In this document: positions 54,801-64,000 of the stretch, piece after piece
How the letters are laid out: every line of letters starts with the position of its first letter
Numbering within the stretch: the stretch's first letter is position 1
Assembly (NCBI GenBank): GCA_008704415.1
Contig: VXIS01000222.1
Span: 1 to 64,000 of the forward strand
DNA length: 64,000 nucleotides
From: Sphaerosporella brunnea
Lineage: Eukaryota; Ascomycota; Pezizomycetes; Pezizales; Pyronemataceae
Direction of reading: 5' to 3'
The notes under the pieces: model-generated
Database searches by the model: none
Told to the model about the DNA's origin: nothing
What the model saw: only the letters and a program-made list of their open reading frames with translations
Translations under genes and position numbers: made by a program

Positions 54801-57441
54801 TTCCCCAATCTCTCACAGAGCAGCACCGCCTATCGACGAGTATACGTACCGTCAAGTGCCCCCTCAGCCGAGGAAGAGGAGTCGGTTCATCGTTACGAGC
54901 TACACTGACATCTCAAACCAGTGTATGCACATAGGGTCGATGGGTTTCCCTTGTTCGCATAAAGTTTGCTGCCGGTGGGGCCGTTGTTTACCACAAACGA
55001 TTGGACGTTGAAAGCAACCGGCGGATCCGATGGTTGGAGTGTCCAGTCCAATTGATCTATCCGACCCGGAACCCTGTGAATACAATTACTTAGAAGCAGC
55101 AAAAAGTATCCCGGGGGGAGGTTCGTGGGGATTGTACTGTCTGTTTCTTTTAGTTTTTAAGACTGGTTAGTGGGCTCTTTATTCGACTTGAGGGAGACAA
55201 AAGGCTGGGGTTTGAGTTTTCCTTTCTCATCGTTCTGAGGTGTAGAGAAAGAATTCTACCATTGTACTTTGGGAGCATTGATCAGGATTTGAAATCGTAT
55301 TCAACGGCCCCTCCCACGCAGAGTTCTCTTTGGGTAAAACCCGATCGACATGTGAGCGACGCCGTATATTTCCCCGTTTTAGTGTGTCACTAAGCGGCCG
55401 GTTGATCCGCACACCGGCTCAGACAGTCGTTTATATATATATATTTTTTTTACGTTTCCAGACACGGCCGCGCCAAACGGTTCAAACCACCACGCAATCA
55501 TTACCACCGTAAAAAACTAGGGCAAAGCACGCTACTGTTTGTTTTTGTCTGCACAGGGCGGAGTGCAGAACGGCGTTTTTCTTTCTTTTCTCTTTTCTTT
55601 TTTTTAAAACTAAGAGAAGCACCGAAGCATGGTGCTGCCTGCTGTGTTGGATATTTTGATTCGATCAAAAAGCGGAGTTCCAGTTACTGTTCTGGGAACC
55701 CCGTACCGGTTTATAAATCCGGTTAAACGACCTTTTAGCAACTCGTATATCTAGGTCAAAAACGCCCTATGTTATCCATGCCGCAGATCAAACTGGCACA
55801 AATGGAAGGAGAACAGACCCAAACAACCGAGGGTCGGCGGGCTGCTGGTGATTCCGATAGGCATACAAGTCTTCTGGAGTCCGGCCGGTCAACCCACACC
55901 TGCTGATCGGCGGGCGGGGGTTGGGCCCGCCTACAGGACCGGTGGGGAACCGCGGGAAACCACTCCGACGGAGAGCACAAAACTAGACCAAACCCCGCAG
56001 TGTTGATAGTGGTGCATACGCCTACACCCCGTGAAAAGTGGCTGGTGTGGTTGAAAGTGTTGGTTTGTGACGAACCCTGCCGGGTCGTCACCTCCTCCCG
56101 GACAGCGCGTCTCCATAGAGGTCGATAGAACCTCATGGATCGCTTCTCTCGCTGCTGGTGCTAGGATCGATGCTTGCCGGCCGGTATGCATCACGATCAG
56201 TCCCTTGCCTAGTGAAATCATACTGCGCCGACCAATATTATTATCTTTACATTCGATGTTGAAAACAAAAGCGGTTTCGCGTGCGGGGCGTCATGGGATG
56301 TCATGCGAGGCGTTGGGAAGACCACGATGAAGGGAGTATTCTGGGGAAGAATTGAAGGACCACAAATTGCAAGGCTTTGGAAAAACAATATCAGAGCACA
56401 GCACCCATGATGATCCTAAATCCGTGGACTTGATTTGCCTTCCAAATGTTGCCCCACGGCGAGGGGGATGTCGTTCAGGTGGACCGCGGAGACGCGGGAC
56501 ATCCGGTGAGCGACCATGTGCCGCCCCACGCGCCACGCCGCAGCATCGCTCTCTCCTGTTACATGTAGCCTATCCTTTCTGCTTCCATCCTCTCCGGCGA
56601 AACCTGACCGTGCTTGAGGCTTAATCTTTCATCTTTTGGTTTGCGGGCAGCTCAATAGTTTTGTGCGGAAGGGAGTATCTAGAATGCTCACTCTCTGGGT
56701 CGTTGAAGTGATGGCTCGGATTGGCGGCTGCCATGGTGGGACACTGATAACCAGTAGACGGCGAGGATACAAGGACCCGAAACTCGGCTGGGCTGTTGCG
56801 GACGTCCTCCACTCGGCGAAGGCAGGTATGAGAGGCGGTTATATCCGGTCAACACAAGTCATCAGTGACTACTCCCGGTAATTCGACACCTCTAGAGTAG
56901 GCGGCACGGAAGCGCTGAAAGTTGTACAACACGGTCTCAATTCTTTCTCAGCTGGGAAATTCCCCCCCTTAGACAACTCGAAACATTCTTCGCAGTCGGT
57001 TCGCTCAATCCCAAACCACCCTCCCATTACTTCCGGTTCGTCCTGTCCGCCCAAATCTGTTGCCATCAGCTACTGCCCTCCCACATCCGCCTATCCCCAA
57101 GACCCTCTTCCAATCCACTCAGAGTACTCACTAAAGCACCAGCCAACCCGCCCGTAAAGCATCCCGCGAAAAGGAGAGCGCCGGCCCAAAGCATGCCGGG
57201 GTCCGACGACTTGGCGCGGCGCTCTGGATCCAGGATCATTTGGCCGTGCCGGCGGAATTGTTGGTAAGAACCGATTAGTGGTTGACGACGGAGGAGAAGA
57301 CGAGGTTCATTGTGGCTGTTTCTGTGCAGAGAGGGGCGCGGGAGAAGGGACGGGGGTTCTATGAGATGGTGGAGTAGGGTTGGGGATATGTGATGTCACC
57401 GAGGGGTGTGTCGTGGCTGTCGTTCATACCCAGGTGCCGTC
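54801..57441. other. Gene-poor stretch; one possible small ORF
   Basis: No family recognised. A minus-strand ORF of 65 codons (57066-56869) has a proper ATG and a balanced composition with CEEC and CC residues, and could be a first exon. A T-rich run lies at 55437-55455 and a T/C-rich one at 55580-55605. Confidence 0.35.
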
Positions 57442-57930
57442 TCAACGTTTAGGGTACCTCGGAATAAAACGGATGGCCTGGGAATCTATTCGTGAGGTGC
57501 CAATTGGCTGAAGCCCTCGATACCTCGTGGGGATCCGGAAGCGGAATCCATCACCAAAGGTACGCCAGTAACCCTCAACCAAGCTGTCTGGTGCAAAGGG
57601 CAAAACACGACTGCCGATGGAAAACCGAGTATACCGACCCGGCTCTGGTGCGAACAAACCAAAGGGAACTTCCAGCACTTGGCCGATACAAGACATCGAA
57701 GTGTTGGTGTTGGTGGAGCTTGCCAGGAGGCGCAGCTTTCTCCGGTGGAGGATTTGGGCGAAGTTCGGGTCGATTCGCGGCTTTGCCTTCAGCGGTATGG
57801 TTAGGACCGTTTGGCCTTTCGGCTTTCCCACTGCCGTTCGGCTTTTGGTGTTTTGTTCGCCACCTGCCGGAGTGCCGAATGATGAATCTATGAGGGTAAT
57901 TGTTTTATCGTGCGCCACTGTGGCTTTGGC
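57442..57930 (-). CDS. Unassigned open frame, about 160 codons
   Basis: The minus-strand frame is open from just below a TAG near 57938 to its stop at 57442, with no ATG near its beginning. It could be a last exon whose acceptor is CTAG near 57935, or a decayed gene. Composition is basic (many Arg, Lys, Pro) without a recognised domain, signal peptide or membrane segment. An overlapping plus-strand frame of similar length exists, which lowers confidence further. Confidence 0.3.
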   Translation of the reverse strand, partial: AKATVAHDKTITLIDSSFGTPAGGEQNTKSRTAVGKPKGQTVLTIPLKAKPRIDPNFAQILHRRKLRLLASSTNTNTSMSCIGQVLEVPFGLFAPEPGRYTRFSIGSRVLPFAPDSLVEGYWRTFGDGFRFRIPTRYRGLQPIGTSRIDSQAIRFIPRYPKR

Positions 57931-58761
57931 ACTAGTTAACTACGCGCGCGCGCGACAACTTCGGCTCCGCCGCAAGATATGTACCCGCCACAACTCGCGA
58001 CTTTATGTATTGGTGGAGACACCTCTCGCTATGTAGCTGGCGTCCGCAAAACCACGCAACGGCATTGAAAACGGCGATTCCCCACCAGAGGACTCTGAGC
58101 CAACCGGGCGCCCGCCAGGCGCAAGACTTTTAGCAGAAGGGCTGCAAAGCTATTTCAACTGCTGCCTTGCAGATGCAACTTGCTCCTTCATGGCCGAAAC
58201 TGCGACGCGAAACCACCGTTCATTCGCAGCAATCAGGTAACTACGCGATACCGCTTCGCCGATCTCGCCGCGCGCCTATCCCAACAACTACCATTCAGCT
58301 ATGCCGAATATCAGACGATAGAGCATGGATCATTGGACACAAGGTAAAGACACAAGGCAACATTAATGTTTTAGAAGAGAACAACACTCGAAGAGATGTA
58401 TATTCAACTCAAGGCGCCGAGCGCTTCGTCGCACCTAGTCCCTCACACCCAGCCCCACCGTGCCGCCCACACCCCCGCCCATTCTGTCCTCAGCCTATCC
58501 CTCCCCATCTCGGTCCAGTTCCCTCTGTCTGGTCACCTCTCGGCCCTCCTCGTCACGCAGCTCGGTCGCCTCGGCCTCGAATCATCCGCAATATAGACAA
58601 CGGAAAAAGGTGGCGTCCTTGGGTGCGCTTCTACGGAGTGTCGGCTGAGAAAGGTAGCTGCGACCCGTCGCGGTCGGGTACCTCGCCGACATTCAGTAGG
58701 GCATCCAGTAGCGCTTCTTCGTTTCCGGTGAAACGTGTCTGGAAAGCCGCGACAGAGCGAG
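57931..58761. other. Intergenic, nothing firm
   Basis: A plus-strand frame at 58167-58844 is Pro-rich, overlaps the next gene antisense and is not called. Confidence 0.35.
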
Positions 58762-60235
58762 TCAGAGCCGCCTACAATTCACATTGGTTAGCCTATATAG
58801 ATTCATGCCTATTCGCACTGGCCAAGGAGATACCTTTGATTTGAGGACCAAACCAAGAACCAACAAAAGCTCCGAGAACTGGGTGATCTCTTGCGGGACG
58901 GTGACGGGCTGGTCCTCGGTCACGACTAACACGTATCCTGTGGGACGAACCATGCGTAAAACCTGCATCTTCATACCAGCCGTGGTATAGGCGACAACCT
59001 CGAGATCTTTGACAACTCGGGGATCGTGCTTCGCCTCGATAGCTAGCTGGACGAAGATGTCTCGCATGATCTTCCGCATCTTTGTCTTGTCACCGAGCCA
59101 CTTCGATGAGGTTTCCCCGCCGCTCAACCGCGGCGCGCTCTCGATGATGCCAAATTCGATCCCGCGGTTATTGACAGCGTGGAAAAGACCGTCAACCTTG
59201 GGGCCGGTCTGCAGGCGCCCAGACTGGTCTGTGCGGTTGCGATTCTTCCGCAGCACATAGGCCTGGGAAACAAGTTCGGACCTATAAGAGACAAATGAGT
59301 AAGAAAAACTGGGACAGTTGAAGCTGTGGTTACTTACCGATTGAGATGAACACCCGGCAACGATATCATGCAACCATCGATTATGGGGCCCCAAATGTTG
59401 ACGTCGAACCAACGTTCCTTAACATCCGTAATGTTGGAAAATTTTTGTTGCAGGTGGAGTTCGAGACTACTTCATTTAGCATAACCAAGGTGGGTGACGA
59501 GAGGGCAATGTAACCTACAAATGATGCAGCACACGTCTCACCCAGCGGCGATCGGAAGCATTAGGGGCCTGCATATCGATGGGAGGGCAGTTTTGGAGAA
59601 CCTGGACCAACTGCGCGGTCGACGTCACCTGGTGATGGCTTCAATCAGCATTGCGTAACTAAAGCTTCATAAATCAACAGAACTATCCGTACCGAACCAA
59701 ACCGTTGCACTAATTCCTCAGCAATCTCCAGATCGAGGGAGGGGAGTGGCTTCACTCGAGCCAAAATCGCCGGCCAGTCATCAGGATGAAATAGGTCTTG
59801 CATGTCCGAGTCGCCAACAAGCAAAGTCCAATTGCCGATGGCATTGCGAACTTGCGGTGGAGTTGATTTTGCGAAGTACGCCTTGAAAAAGGTATCCTCG
59901 ACCGTATCTCCCGATGGAAGTACCCATTTACAGTCGTCCAAAAATGAGTAGTAGGCCTGTCGGAATTCTGCATCTCGTTGGGATTTCGATTTGGATCTCG
60001 AGGTTGCAACATCGAACATCGGCGGAATCGTCGCCCGAAGATGGTTCGTTGGGGGATTGATCTGCGACACCGTTCCCAAAAGATTGAGAGTTGACGTTGC
60101 CATTGCCGTTGTTGACAATACTGTTGACAATCGTCGGTCCGAAGGTGACATAGACGGGAGGGTGTTTATCGATGAGCTCTTGCAGAATGCTCTTCGCACT
60201 CGATCGATCCGAGAGCCTCTACGAGTACGATCCAT
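58762..60235 (-). CDS. Unnamed fungal family protein, possible PD-(D/E)XK-like fold
   Basis: Four exons (60235-59693, 59628-59519, 59466-59338, 59281-58762) join in frame to 433 residues through three GT-AG introns of 64, 52 and 56 nt. Recognisable blocks are WVLPSGDTVEDTFFKAYF (~120-140), RWFDVNIWGPIID (~234-247), VDGLFHAVNNRGIEFGIIES (~290-309), then KMRKIMRDIF and a C-terminal hydrophobic strand-like part. I recall similar uncharacterised proteins, often lineage-expanded, in fungal genomes. The Asp291, Glu303, Glu308 pattern after a helix resembles the core of restriction-endonuclease-like folds, but the following Lys is not in the usual place (ESA instead of ExK), so activity is doubtful. 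Later ATGs (codons 6, 34) are alternative starts. The gene is intact. Confidence 0.75.
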
Positions 60236-60389
60236 TAGCGGCGAAATCAAGTATCAAGAGGACGTGGCAATATCTGGACCCAAGTTGCCGGGCGTGCGAT
60301 AGGCTGGACGATTAACGAGGGACTACGAGAATCAGGTCGTTGGTGCCCATTAAATGCCATATCGACACGCCAAGCCCAAAGCGAGGCCG

Positions 60390-60625
60390 CACAAGGTCAG
60401 AAAGTGGCATTGAGGAGGGGAATCGCATGTCCTTGCTACACCTGGCTTGAAAGTTAGCGTAGAGGAGGGGAATCGCATGTCCTCGCCACACCAAAGTAGC
60501 ATTGAGGAGTGGATTCGCAAGTCCTCGCCACATCAAGTCAGGAAGTAGCGTAGGAATGGATTCGCAGGTCCGCGCCACACCAGGGCAGAAAGTCGCTTAG
60601 AGGAGAGCATCCGCAAGTCCTCGAG
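60390..60625. repeat. Degenerate 42-50-bp minisatellite
   Basis: About 4.5 units beginning AATCGCATGTCC / ATTCGCAAGTCC with the common core CCTCGCCACA. Unit length varies (50, 42, 47, 49). It overlaps the 3' end of the small gene on the minus strand. Confidence 0.85.
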
Positions 60626-61102
60626 GTCCAGATACTTAAACCGGGTGGGGCGTGTCGTGTCGGTTGGCGGTCTCGGATACCATAATGCCAGATGAAGACG
60701 CCCAGCACAAAGCGAACATAAAGGCCGCTTTGTGCAGGATGATACTCCCCGGAGTTTGCCACGCCCAAGAAAAAAGACAGAGATAAAGAAGATATTCAAA
60801 CGTACCGAGTTTTGCTTGTTGAAGTCGCTTAGAAGCACATCGGCACGCTTCTGTCGAGGATGGTGGCAATGCTGACATGAGGAGATATTCCCCAGATTAT
60901 TCGCCCAGGACCTGAAGATCGTGCGCTGTAACCGTTGCATCCAGTCCGGGCAGGCCGAAGGCTCGGGGGGCGGGCGCTGTCCTCCGATGATCGCGGGATA
61001 TATGGCTTTGATGAAAGTTTCGATATTCCAGGCGTCTGGTTGACGATCGAAGGATGAATGGTGTTTGTGGCGGCTGGTGGTGTTCTTCGAGCTGGTTTTC
61101 AT
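60538..61102 (-). CDS. Small hypothetical protein, two exons
   Basis: Exons 61102-60806 and 60744-60538 join in frame across a 61-nt GT-AG intron (donor GTACGT) to 167 residues. The start context CCACCATG is good. The N-terminal 25 residues are basic and His/Ser-rich; WNIETFIKAIYPAIIGG and PDWMQRLQRTIFRSW look helical; CQHCHH might bind metal. No family is recognised. The second exon runs into the minisatellite, and part of its coding sequence (LYVRFVLGVFIWH) recurs in diverged form at 60350-60400 (LVRPRFGLGVSIWH), so the 3' end has been duplicated or rearranged. Confidence 0.5.
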
Positions 61103-61110
61103 GGTGGGTC

Positions 61111-61182
61111 TAGAGCGATAGGATATAGAGTGATGGGATCTAGAGCGATAGGATATAGAGTGATGGGATCTGGAGCGATAGG
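61111..61182. repeat. 30-bp tandem repeat, 2.4 copies
   Basis: Two exact copies (61111-61140, 61141-61170) plus a partial third lie immediately upstream of the small gene's start codon, in its 5' UTR or promoter. Confidence 0.95.
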
Positions 61183-62002
61183 TGTGTTCTTCGAGGCGCG
61201 ACTCATTGCGGGCGAGGGATCTGGATATATGTGTGGGAGCGATGGAAGGAGGGAGGAGAGTGGATGGATGGAGGGAGGAGAGCGGGAGAGAGCGGAGAGC
61301 GGAGAGCGGTGAGAGCGGAGGCTGGGCTTTGGGGGAGGTGTGGGGGAATAAAAGGAGGAGGCAGGGATTCGTGGCCAGTTTGGGCGCTGCCACCTAGTCC
61401 GGGTAGCCTCAACACAACCCCCCAACGCCGACCGCTACTCCTCCACAAAAAACAAAAAAGAATTTATTCGATGAACATAGCTTTAAAGAGGAGCATGTGT
61501 AGAGTAATTCTACGCGGAGCGTTTGTGATTTGAGGGCGTGGTGGTGGAGCAGTAGCGGATAGAAAAAAAAGTAAATTTTATATGGGCGGTACCAATTTTT
61601 GGACCACCTCAGAGCCGCACAGAGCCTCAAAAATTACCGAAAACAGCAATTCGAGTGACGGTGTGTGATGCAAAATCACCCGAAATACCCCTTGGTGGAT
61701 CTGAATGAGCAAAAAAGGAGGAGTCTGGTAAAATAGAAATCATAGCATTCAGTCAATACCTTGCCGAGTTATGGGCCGTGATCGCGGACGGACGCTCTTT
61801 GTTGAGGGGTAACATGGCAAGGGTGACTCGACTATTACTAAGCGGAAATATTCTTTTGGACGTTGCCAAGAGATGCCAAGACGCTACCCTGACAAGATGG
61901 CGGCCACTCGATCTGATGAACCGACACGGAAGCACAGAAAATGACTCGGACGAATGAAGTGGCTGGTGCTTTTGGCACCAGCCCTACAACACGCACCCCT
62001 AG
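61183..62002. other. Intergenic, nothing recognised
   Basis: The minus strand is Ser/Pro-coding low complexity (61230-61400), probably UTR or promoter. No gene seen. Confidence 0.35.
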
Positions 62003-62572
62003 AGTGCCGGACACTTAAACGAGGTGGCGTCTTGGTATTTCTTGGCATTGTTCAAAATTGTCCCGCCGGAAATCTTACCGGATTTGGAAGTATCGAGTGA
62101 GATTCTGCTGGTGCATTAACCAAAAACGGAAATTTCGAGTGACAGGATATGTACAGCCCCCGGCTTTCTGTTCAATGCTGGTCGGCACAAATCCGCAGCG
62201 ATGCGAAAGAATTTGGTTGGTTGGACATCCCTAGCCCTGGCGCGGTGCACAGTATCTCACTCATATTGCCATATTGGGTTAAGTGTTTCATCGGGTATCA
62301 CTCGCATTGCCTTATTAGGTTGCAAGCGCCATGTTCAAAACTGGGGCCCGCTCATACTAAAATTGTATTTTTCAACCCCTTATAACTCCACAACCACAAC
62401 CCCAAATCAAAATCGGAAAGCGTAGGATTGTTCTCCGCCTCTTTCTCTTTATTTCTACGGTTATCAAATAAATTCTCTCTTTTGTTGTGTTGTGGAGTAA
62501 TGGTTGGAAGAGGGGGGTCGTTTTCAGCGCGACCTTCCCTGCCGCGCTACCTCGTCTAAGTGTCCGGCACTC
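62003..62572. mobile_element. TA-flanked MITE, 570 bp
   Basis: Inverted repeats of ~28 bp begin GAGTGCCGGACACTTA and continue into ACGAGGT with two differences. TA at 62001-62002 and 62573-62574. Non-coding. Confidence 0.9.
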
Positions 62573-62605
62573 TAGACATCGAATTTCCGCAATAACTGAT
62601 AGGTA

Positions 62606-63533
62606 CCGAATCCACTCGACAATAAGGCGGAATTTTTATGAGTCGAAAAATAAACTTCCGCCGAACCTAAAGGTTTTGTTGACGTCGGGGCGAATGACGT
62701 CGCCACGATGAGGGCGGTTTTCATCATTTTCTTGACGGTGATGTGTGAGTGCGCCACGGCCCGTTCGCCGCCGTGCCAATGTGCTGCGTTTCCGCCATTT
62801 CCTGTCTCATATTGACGATTTCCGGCCCGATTGTGTCCCTCTAGTTCAAGTCCGTACATCGAGACGTCGAAAGAGACACGAATTCCTGCTCATGAGGGAC
62901 GACTAAAGACGTCAGATTCTCTGCCCTTAGCTACCGGTTTCGAGTGCAGCGGCCCCATCCCCCCAGGCCAGCAGCAACACAGGGTCCAAATGCGTGTCCT
63001 TTGAGTCGGATTCTCTGTCCGCATACGCCCTGGTCGAGATCTTGCCCGCCGTCACCGAGACCATGCGCAACTCCCGCGCCGCCCGCACTGAGATCCCACA
63101 CAACCTCCACCGCCCCTTCGCCGAGAGCTCACCCGCTGTCGCTGAGACCTCTTGCAACATCCGTACCTCCGTCTCTGGTAGCAGAGCGCCACAGAACTCC
63201 GCCATCCCAGCGCCCTCCCGCCCTCCCAATGCCTTCTCTGCCTTTTAGCCCTCCCAAAATTTCGTGGTCACTGGTGTTCTAGTACCCCGTCTTCCTTCTA
63301 TCGCCCCCGTTTGTACCGCCAGTGCGTACGGCACTCGTTCCGACTCCGTTTCACCGCTCCGAACCTCTTTTGACCCTTTCACCACGGTTTTTCGCCCCGC
63401 CGGACGTTGATCGAACCGCTTCGCGAAAAAATAAACTTTTTGATATTCGCTTAATCGGTTCGGCCAGCGATCCGGCGCAGGAAGTTTATTTTCAACTCAT
63501 AAAAATTCCCGCCTTATTGTCGAGTAGATTCGG
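62606..63533. mobile_element. TA-flanked element with ~60-bp inverted repeats, 928 bp
   Basis: The arms (62606-62667 and 63472-63533) share CCGAATC, ACTCGACAATAAGGCGG, ATTTTTATGAGT and AATAAACTTCC with few mismatches. TA at 62604-62605 and 63534-63535. The interior (Arg/Pro/Ser-coding frames on both strands) shows no transposase motif. It lies only 33 bp from the preceding element. Confidence 0.88.
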
Positions 63534-63535
63534 TA

Positions 63536-64000
63536 GGTACATTTTTTTTTCTCGGGGTCACTCCCAAGTACCTATGGTGGTAGTGCTGACCTTTTTTTTA
63601 CACGGCCGGTTTCCCCGCCTCATGGCCATAGCCAGCTGATGAGCACTCTATCAAGCTTTGGCAATGTTGATCGGAGCCTACAAGCGCGACTGCTTCACCA
63701 CCCATCACCCGTCGAAAGCCAGGGTTATTTCACCGGGCTCTGGCCAGAACCAACGTTGACGCCCCGCCCCCAGAGAGCTGGGCCTGAAAGCTAGCGACCC
63801 CTGCCAGCCCTAGAACCTAAGCTCCCAACGTACGTCACGGAACGTGCGGACGCTGCCAGCGAACCGGCATCTCACGTTTTTATCCTTCTTTTTTTCTGGC
63901 TTTCCTTCTTTCTACCTTTTTTTTAACGCTCTTCTATCTCGCCAGGAGGAGGTTTCAATGTCTTCGGGGGCGGACCCGGGCGGTTGGACATGCTTGGTGT
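63536..64000. other. Window end; possible gene start
   Basis: Nothing firm. An ATG at 63958 in a good purine context opens a frame to the window end (begins MSSGADPGG), preceded by pyrimidine-rich sequence as in fungal promoters, so a gene may begin here. Confidence 0.25.

Noticed and set aside
58167..58844. 225-codon plus-strand frame
   Set aside because: Low-complexity Pro/Arg composition, overlapping the last exon of a well-supported gene in antisense.

Overview
The window looks like nuclear DNA of a filamentous fungus, probably Dikarya. The evidence is short introns (44-82 nt, one of 373 nt) that restore reading frames in five genes, fungal-type families (a DUF7708-like/NB-ARC/TPR NLR, a HeLo-like pseudokinase, fungal DDE transposases, a chromodomain Ty3/gypsy element, a Tad1-like LINE) and no bacterial operon structure. 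I cannot name the species. This is an accessory, repeat-dominated region: a few intact genes sit among transposon relics, at least eleven miniature inverted-repeat elements and two satellite families.

Layout. 0-8 kb: 3' part of a LINE, GTTTGAC-rich minisatellites, an intact aminoglycoside-phosphotransferase-like gene (4491-5828) and a copia gag relic. 8-12 kb: an intact seven-exon NLR gene on the minus strand. 12.5-19 kb: inverted-repeat elements (TA-flanked MITEs, a 2.26-kb element with a broken DDE transposase, a hAT-type element with an 8-bp target duplication). 19.8-32.5 kb: a satellite locus built from a 77-bp unit with higher-order structure, split by a 7.6-kb Ty3/gypsy chromovirus-type retrotransposon (23978-31575) that has frame-breaking changes and the signature of Tf1-like self-priming. 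32.7-39.6 kb: an intact Ser/Thr kinase gene directly beside the satellite, two MITEs, a gene-poor stretch, and a HeLo-like/pseudokinase gene. 39.9-47.6 kb: a ~179-bp satellite whose units carry a hairpin, a long perfect hairpin, two further gypsy relics and an inverted-repeat element with expanded subterminal repeats. 48-64 kb: broken ankyrin, hAT, Crinkler-type ATPase and F-box/LRR genes, an intact four-exon gene of an unnamed fungal family, a small two-exon gene and two adjacent inverted-repeat elements.

Functional reading (inference). Three intact genes belong to families linked to fungal non-self recognition and regulated cell death or to signalling: the NLR, the HeLo-like pseudokinase and the protein kinase. 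Broken Crinkler-type, F-box/LRR and ankyrin genes add to the picture of a fast-evolving recognition/effector neighbourhood. Nothing shows that they act as one pathway.

Exon boundaries were set by eye from splice signals and frame continuity, and family calls rest on visible motifs, not on database searches.
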